From NCBI GenBank assembly GCA_938028585.1, contig CALIZH010000307.1, forward strand, positions 1 to 5,635: a DNA stretch of 5,635 bases, given 5' to 3'. The notes beneath the pieces were generated by a model. It was not told the origin of the DNA. It saw nothing but the letters and a program-made list of their open reading frames with translations, and made no database searches. A program made the translations under genes and the position numbers. The stretch comes from an uncultured Actinomyces sp. Its GTDB lineage: Bacteria; Actinomycetota; Actinomycetes; Actinomycetales; Actinomycetaceae. Of the stretch, positions 5,627 through 5,635 are shown in pieces; position 1 is the first letter of the stretch, and the number at the start of each line of letters is the position of its first letter.

Positions 5627-5635
5627 AAAAGGTGA
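5627..5635 (+). promoter_or_regulatory. Shine-Dalgarno-like AAAAGGTGA at the right edge
   Basis: AAAAGGTGA is a good match to part of the anti-16S complement and ends the window. It may be the ribosome binding site of a gene transcribed rightward and divergently from the 395-residue gene, starting within about 10 bases beyond the edge. No part of that gene is visible, so this is inference from one short motif. Confidence 0.3.

Noticed and set aside
1..5635. CRISPR array, tRNA, rRNA, insertion sequence, toxin-antitoxin pair, phage or defence cassette
   Set aside because: No spaced repeats, cloverleaf-like sequences, transposase motifs or paired small genes were seen on either strand; the layout is of four ordinary single-gene units, so I do not claim a new system.

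Overview
The window looks like chromosomal DNA of a moderately high-GC Gram-positive bacterium (Actinomycetota). Three things suggest this: the MenB protein is closest in motif detail to what I know of mycobacterial MenB, the GH20 enzyme resembles the Streptomyces plicatus hexosaminidase family member, and the exported protein has an Ala/Pro/Thr-rich Gram-positive surface-protein layout. The GC content seems lower than in Streptomyces or Mycobacterium, so a member of the Actinomycetaceae is a reasonable guess. That placement is inference, and no rRNA or other marker is present.

Layout from left to right. (1) Bases 1-1222, minus strand: a GH20 beta-N-acetylhexosaminidase without a signal peptide; its C-terminus lies beyond the left edge. 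(2) Bases 1223-1315: a 93-base divergent intergenic region. (3) Bases 1316-2293, plus strand: menB, 1,4-dihydroxy-2-naphthoyl-CoA synthase of menaquinone synthesis. (4) Bases 2294-2516: an AT-richer 223-base spacer with a hairpin after menB, two perfect dyads and a probable promoter for the next gene. (5) Bases 2517-4175, plus strand: a 552-residue exported protein with a signal peptide, a cysteine-containing DUF11-like beta domain, a long low-complexity Pro/Thr/Ala/Gln stalk and a C-terminal membrane anchor. That anchor resembles a sortase signal without an LPXTG motif. (6) Bases 4176-4351: a convergent spacer holding a T-tailed intrinsic terminator, a 12-base palindrome and a second, perfect 13-bp hairpin. 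(7) Bases 4352-5539, minus strand: an unrecognised 395-residue protein with two C-terminal hydrophobic segments. (8) Bases 5540-5635: its leader and promoter region, with a hint of a divergent gene starting just past the right edge.

Each gene appears to be its own transcription unit: gene 1 and menB are divergent, the last two are convergent and separated by terminators, and long spacers divide the rest. No pathway links the four genes. They cover amino-sugar catabolism, respiratory quinone synthesis, a cell-surface protein and an unknown membrane-associated protein. I found no mobile element, CRISPR array, tRNA, rRNA or defence-like cassette. The items most worth follow-up are the exported stalk protein with its dyad-rich upstream region, and the unknown 395-residue protein.
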